From Fibrisoma montanum (GTDB taxonomy: Bacteria > Bacteroidota > Bacteroidia > Cytophagales > Spirosomataceae): 64,000 nucleotides of DNA. Positions within the stretch are counted from its first letter, which is position 1. Each line of letters opens with the position of its first letter. This document shows positions 60,458-64,000 of this stretch, piece by piece. Made by a program: the position numbers and the translations under genes. Location: contig NZ_QXED01000010.1 in NCBI RefSeq assembly GCF_003583365.1, forward strand, positions 62,001 to 126,000, written 5' to 3'. The notes beneath the pieces are model-generated. The model saw only the letters and a program-made list of their open reading frames with translations. It ran no database searches and was not told where the DNA came from.

Positions 60458-62119
60458 TCAGTTCTCGGCCAGGTACTTGTGCACGAAACTAACCGCCATG
60501 GCTCCCTCTCCTACGGCGGAAGCAACGCGGTTCATGGCCCCAGCGCGCACGTCGCCGGCGGCAAAAATGCCGGCACTGCACGTTTCCAGCGCGTAGGGTT
60601 CCCGATTCAGCTTCCACGACCGCTTAAAGTCATCGTAGCGAGCCAGGCTCCGGCCGGTTTCAATAAAGCCCCGGTTGTCTTTGATGATGTCCATCTCAAT
60701 CCAGTCGGTCAGGGGTTTGGCACCGATGAAGATGAACAGGCCACCGGCTTTCACGGTCCGCCGTTCCTGGGTGTTCATGTCTTCGAGCACCAGGCACTCC
60801 AGCCGCTCATTACCCAGACCTTCCACTATCTCTGTGCAGGGCAGCAGCGTGATGTTCGGCGTTTTTTTGATCTGCTCGATCAGGTATTGCGACATGGTTT
60901 CGCCCAGGTTGGACCGGCGGATGCAGATAAACACCTCCGAGGCTGTTCGGGAGAGGTACATGGCCCCCTGACCGGCCGAGTTTCCGCCCCCGACGATGTA
61001 CACCGGCTGCCCTTTGAACGCGTAGGCTTCGGTGGTGGCAGCACCGTAGTAAACACCCGCGCCGGTGAATTTATCCAGGCTTTCGTTCTCAAGTTTGTGG
61101 TACGCCACCCCCGTACTGAGCAGAATGGCGCGGGTCAGCACTTCGCTGCCGTCGGCCATCCGGATGTGCTTGTACTGCCCCTGCGAACTGATCTCGACCA
61201 CTTCCTGCGGAGCCAGAAACTCTACCCCGAAGCGCTGCGCCTGCGTAATGGCCCGTCGTGCCAGATCGGCCCCGCTCAGCCCCGACGGAAACCCGAGGTA
61301 GTTTTCGATGCGGGAGCTGGTACCAGCCTGTCCACCCGGAGCCCGCTTATCAATCAGAATGGTTTTCAGTCCTTCGGAGCCGCCGTATACGGCGGCCGCG
61401 AGCCCGGCTGGTCCGGCACCGATAATGGCCAGGTCGTAGAGCGACTCCATCGCTTTCGGTTTCAGGCCAAGCTTTTCGCCCAGTTCGCTCAGGCTGGGGT
61501 GGGACAGCACAGTCCCATCAGCGAGTACGACGGCCGGCAGGTCTTTGCGGTCGACGCTGTAGAGGTCTAGCAACTCCTGCGCTTTGGAGTTCGTTTCGAT
61601 ATCAAGCCACTGGTACGGAAACAGGTTTCCGGCCAGAAAATCCTTCAGTTCGTGCGACCGGGGCGAAAACTGGTAGCCAATCAGACGCAGCCCTTCAAAA
61701 TCCGGCTTGTGGTTCGACTGCCAGTCGCTGAGCAGATCGTCGAGTACCGGATATAATTTTTCTTCGGGCGGATCCCAGGGCTTGGCGATGTAATAATCCA
61801 GCTGCACTTCGTTGATCGCCCGCACAGCCGCATCGATGTCGGAATAGGCCGTCAGCAACGCCCGTTTGGCCTCGGGATAGATAGCCTTCGCTTTGGTCAG
61901 GAAATCCACGCCGGCCATTTCGGGCATCCGCTGGTCAGAAAGGAACATAGCGACCACTTCGCCTTTCTTCTTCAGTTCGGTCAGGGAATCCAGTGCCTCC
62001 TGGGCTGATGTCGTACAGATGATTCGGTACTGCTTCCGGTATTGTTTGCGCAAATCCTGCTGAACGGCCTGCAGCACTTGCGGGTCATCGTCAATCGAAA
62101 GGATGATGGGTAGTTTCAT
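60458..62119 (-). CDS. Fused response regulator/thioredoxin-reductase-like flavoprotein
   Basis: A 553-residue three-part fusion. Residues 1-135 are a receiver domain (ILSIDDDPQVLQAV, phospho-acceptor Asp62 in FLSDQRMPEMAG, Lys113 in IAKPW). Residues about 140-215 look like a glutaredoxin fold (LRLIGYQFSPRSHELKDFL, LPAVVLADG) with the CxxC replaced by SPRS. Residues 225-553 are a thioredoxin-reductase-type module: FAD site AIIGAGPAGLAAAVYGGS, NADPH site YIVGGGNSAGQGAMYLS, and the C-terminal GIFAAGDVRAGAMNRVASAV. The CxxC of true thioredoxin reductase, expected after GVYY, reads GAAT. It is therefore unlikely to reduce thioredoxin. It follows the cNMP-binding kinase by 49 bases. Confidence 0.94.
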   Translation of the reverse strand: MKLPIILSIDDDPQVLQAVQQDLRKQYRKQYRIICTTSAQEALDSLTELKKKGEVVAMFLSDQRMPEMAGVDFLTKAKAIYPEAKRALLTAYSDIDAAVRAINEVQLDYYIAKPWDPPEEKLYPVLDDLLSDWQSNHKPDFEGLRLIGYQFSPRSHELKDFLAGNLFPYQWLDIETNSKAQELLDLYSVDRKDLPAVVLADGTVLSHPSLSELGEKLGLKPKAMESLYDLAIIGAGPAGLAAAVYGGSEGLKTILIDKRAPGGQAGTSSRIENYLGFPSGLSGADLARRAITQAQRFGVEFLAPQEVVEISSQGQYKHIRMADGSEVLTRAILLSTGVAYHKLENESLDKFTGAGVYYGAATTEAYAFKGQPVYIVGGGNSAGQGAMYLSRTASEVFICIRRSNLGETMSQYLIEQIKKTPNITLLPCTEIVEGLGNERLECLVLEDMNTQERRTVKAGGLFIFIGAKPLTDWIEMDIIKDNRGFIETGRSLARYDDFKRSWKLNREPYALETCSAGIFAAGDVRAGAMNRVASAVGEGAMAVSFVHKYLAEN

Positions 62120-62144
62120 GGGAGCTACTTATATGACTGACTTG

Positions 62145-62176
62145 TTGAATGATTGAATTAATAGTCAATCATTCAA
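62145..62176. repeat. 12-base inverted repeat overlapping the kinase stop codon
   Basis: TTGAATGATTGA (62145-62156) and TCAATCATTCAA (62165-62176) are perfect complements. The second overlaps the stop codon of the kinase gene (62169-62171). It lies between the kinase and flavoprotein genes. Confidence 0.75.
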
Positions 62177-63551
62177 TCGGTATGCAGACGCTGAATTCGG
62201 TATGGCCGGGTTGCGACTGAACTTTAATGGAACCATTGTGGTGTTTGACAATGCCCTTCACAATATCGAGGCCCAGGCCGGTGCCCTGCCCTATGCCTTT
62301 AGTCGTAAAGAACGGGTCAAATATTTTATCTTTTACGTCGTCGGGAATGCCGGTACCGTTATCAATTACTTTGGTCAGGACAAACTCCCGGTCGATTTCG
62401 CCCGTGATCATCAGTTTACCGCCGTCGGGCAGGGCGTCGATGGCGTTGTCGATCAGGTTCGTCCAGACCTGATTCAGTTCGCCCGGGTATCCGCAAATCA
62501 TCGGCAGATCGTCCGGTACGTTCATCTCAACGCTGATGTGCTTGGCTTTGAGCTTGTGATTCAGGAGCGTCAGCGTACTGCGGATGCCTTCGCCTAGCCG
62601 GACGTTTTCGCGGCCCGCCCCCCGATCCATGTGGGTATAGTTTTTGATCGATCCCACCAGCGTCGAGATGCGTTTGGAGGCCTCGCTGATGTCCATGACC
62701 AGTTTCTCAGTGACCAGGTTATTAACCAGCCAGTTGGTCACTCCGCCGATGTTGTTGTCACCCACCCGGTCGAGTACCCAGTCCAGATCCTCGACCTTAA
62801 ACCCATACTCGACCAGTGGGCCGGCCAGATCCAGACTATCGGGTACGTCGTGGTCGTCAAGCCAGTCGGTGAGTTCATCTTCCAGATTGCTCCGCTCAAT
62901 CAGGGTCAGGGCCGGAGGGGGCTGATCCAGCCGCCGGAACAGGGCTTCGTTGACGGCGTCCACGTGTTCGTCGCTCAGGTCCAGGCGCATAATGGCTTTG
63001 AACGCATCGGGCGTGGCCCGCATGTGTTCTCTAAGCGTATCGGCCGACCGCACCACGGCCGCTACGGGGTTATTCAGTTCGTGGGCCAGCCCCGCCGACA
63101 GCCTGCCCAGCGACGTCAGCTTTTCATTCTGCTGCACGAGTTTCGTAAAATCACGGACCCGGGTGGTCATCTGGTGGACCAGCGCTTCGGTCAGTTCGTA
63201 GCAGGCAGCGGGCATCTCATGCAGGTGGTTGCGGTGGAGCAGCAGTACGTGCGATGGCTGTTCGGCCACCACCCGGCTTACGGCTTTGACCAGGCGCGAA
63301 AACGGCAGCAAGCCCAGAATGCTATGCGGGTCATACACGGCAATTTCGTCGGCCTGTCCGTTCGGGCCACCGTCGATGCGGATGCGCCCATCGAGTACAA
63401 GCGTCAGGTAATCGATCGGTTCCCCGGGTTTGGTAATGACGTGCTCACGGGGGTACGATTCTTCTTCGGCGCGGTCGAGCAGCCACCGGAGTTGCTCGGG
63501 CGGAACGGCGGAAAAGGCCGGAAACTGCTTCAGGGTTTCGACGGAAGGCAT
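62169..63551 (-). CDS. Histidine kinase with N-terminal cyclic-nucleotide-binding domain
   Basis: A 460-residue soluble kinase. Residues about 5-125 form a cNMP-binding fold ([32 protein letters not shown]). The HisKA helix reads [20 protein letters not shown] with acceptor His157. A helical insert of about 100 residues lies between the two halves. The ATPase domain is [39 protein letters not shown] and [18 protein letters not shown]. All catalytic motifs are present. It probably phosphorylates the receiver domain of the flavoprotein encoded 49 bases downstream. Confidence 0.95.
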   Translation of the reverse strand: MPSVETLKQFPAFSAVPPEQLRWLLDRAEEESYPREHVITKPGEPIDYLTLVLDGRIRIDGGPNGQADEIAVYDPHSILGLLPFSRLVKAVSRVVAEQPSHVLLLHRNHLHEMPAACYELTEALVHQMTTRVRDFTKLVQQNEKLTSLGRLSAGLAHELNNPVAAVVRSADTLREHMRATPDAFKAIMRLDLSDEHVDAVNEALFRRLDQPPPALTLIERSNLEDELTDWLDDHDVPDSLDLAGPLVEYGFKVEDLDWVLDRVGDNNIGGVTNWLVNNLVTEKLVMDISEASKRISTLVGSIKNYTHMDRGAGRENVRLGEGIRSTLTLLNHKLKAKHISVEMNVPDDLPMICGYPGELNQVWTNLIDNAIDALPDGGKLMITGEIDREFVLTKVIDNGTGIPDDVKDKIFDPFFTTKGIGQGTGLGLDIVKGIVKHHNGSIKVQSQPGHTEFSVCIPIE

Positions 63552-63657
63552 ACGATGGGAAAAGGAGTTGGTTAGACCGTAACGAAAACCAGATCTGATT
63601 AGTTACAATTCGCGTTGTGGCTTTACTTGCAGGTAATTTGCTAAAAATCTCCCACTC

Positions 63658-64000
63658 ATGCGCATACTCTCCTTCGTACAATACATTACGGCCGGGCTTA
63701 TCTATCTGATGGCCTCCGGCTGCGCCACCACAACCGTCTATATTGTCCGCCATGCCGAAAAGGTAAACGAAACGGACTCGACCGATCTCACCCCGGCCGG
63801 ACACGAACGGGCCGCAGCCCTGGCCGAAACCTTACGCAGCGCCGGTATCGACTCGATCTTCTCGACGCCGTACCGCCGTACCCGACAAACCGCCGAACCG
63901 CTGGCCAGACAGACAGGCCTTCCGATTGTCAACTATCCGGCGCAATCGACGCAGCGGATCGTTGAGCGGCTCCAACGCATCCGGGGAAAAGACGTACTGG
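63658..64000 (+). CDS. Histidine phosphatase family lipoprotein, N-terminal part (cut by window edge)
   Basis: The frame runs from the ATG at 63658 past the window end, giving 114 residues. A lipoprotein signal (TAGLIYLMASGC) precedes the phosphoglycerate-mutase-like RHG motif, seen as VYIVRHAEK. Then come LTPAGHERAAALAETLRSAG and IFSTPYRRTRQTAEPLARQTG. The family removes phosphate through a phosphohistidine; SixA members act on phosphohistidine proteins. The remaining catalytic His is outside the window. It is divergent from the cNMP-binding kinase gene. Confidence 0.88.
   Translation, partial: MRILSFVQYITAGLIYLMASGCATTTVYIVRHAEKVNETDSTDLTPAGHERAAALAETLRSAGIDSIFSTPYRRTRQTAEPLARQTGLPIVNYPAQSTQRIVERLQRIRGKDVL

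Noticed and set aside
60479-61570. 363-residue plus-strand frame opposite the flavoprotein gene
   Set aside because: No recognisable domain, rich in His, Pro and Arg; the minus strand carries strong receiver and FAD/NADPH motifs.
62631-63575. 314-residue plus-strand frame opposite the cNMP-binding kinase
   Set aside because: Antisense shadow of a kinase with complete catalytic motifs.

Overview
The window looks like chromosomal DNA from a Bacteroidota bacterium of the Cytophagales, most likely a Spirosoma-type genus. This is inferred from gene content, not from a database search. The pointers are an ECF sigma/FecR anti-sigma/STN-SusC cassette, a second SusC/SusD pair, three 7TMR-DISM sensor kinases, a gliding-motility-type C-terminal sorting domain, many MK-start signal peptides and lipoboxes, -7 boxes of the TAnnTTTG type, and moderately GC-rich sequence by eye. 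No rRNA, tRNA or CRISPR was recognised.

Layout. 1-2.9 kb: SusC-like receptor (cut by the left edge), FecR and ECF sigma, all on the minus strand. 3.1-5.4 kb: mobile-element debris, comprising a decayed fragment of the flavin monooxygenase gene that is intact at 12.8 kb, a tyrosine recombinase broken by a stop and a frameshift, and a broken IS630-type transposase. 5.5-11.8 kb: a minus-strand operon of three 7TMR-DISM histidine-kinase-like proteins and a NarL-type response regulator. 12-18 kb: accessory region with a lipoprotein, the monooxygenase, a HigBA toxin-antitoxin pair between two related hairpins, a Crp/SDR pair and a lipoprotein. 18-33 kb: mostly housekeeping or envelope genes (sorting-domain protein, CtpA-type protease, acetoacetyl-CoA synthetase, RluB-type pseudouridine synthase with a very long Arg/Asp-rich extension, CHRD lipoprotein, DeoC, TonB_C protein, GcvT, ComB). 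33-38.5 kb: MarR-controlled EmrA/EmrB/TolC efflux operon ending in a lone acyl carrier protein. 38.6-50 kb: YgiQ, SusC/SusD, HxlR/NmrA pair, CBM9-like protein, Gfo/Idh/MocA oxidoreductase, SCP2 protein. 50-58 kb: GAF protein, a 1295-residue multi-PAS histidine kinase, HAD hydrolase, LytS/LytTR pair. 58-64 kb: PD40 protein, small secreted protein, then a UBP zinc finger, a response-regulator/thioredoxin-reductase fusion and a cNMP-binding histidine kinase, and a truncated histidine phosphatase at the right edge.

The most interesting systems are two. First, in the 5.5-11.8 kb operon the phospho-acceptor histidine survives only in the first kinase and a complete ATP-binding domain survives only in the second; the third has neither. 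This suggests an obligate trans-acting kinase complex. Second, at 60-63.6 kb a sensor kinase, a receiver domain fused to a cysteine-less glutaredoxin/thioredoxin-reductase body, and a UBP zinc finger lie on one strand, suggesting a phosphorelay with a flavoprotein as output. In addition, several gene junctions carry long low-complexity inverted repeats with different sequences but one architecture: an arm starting at or next to the upstream stop codon.
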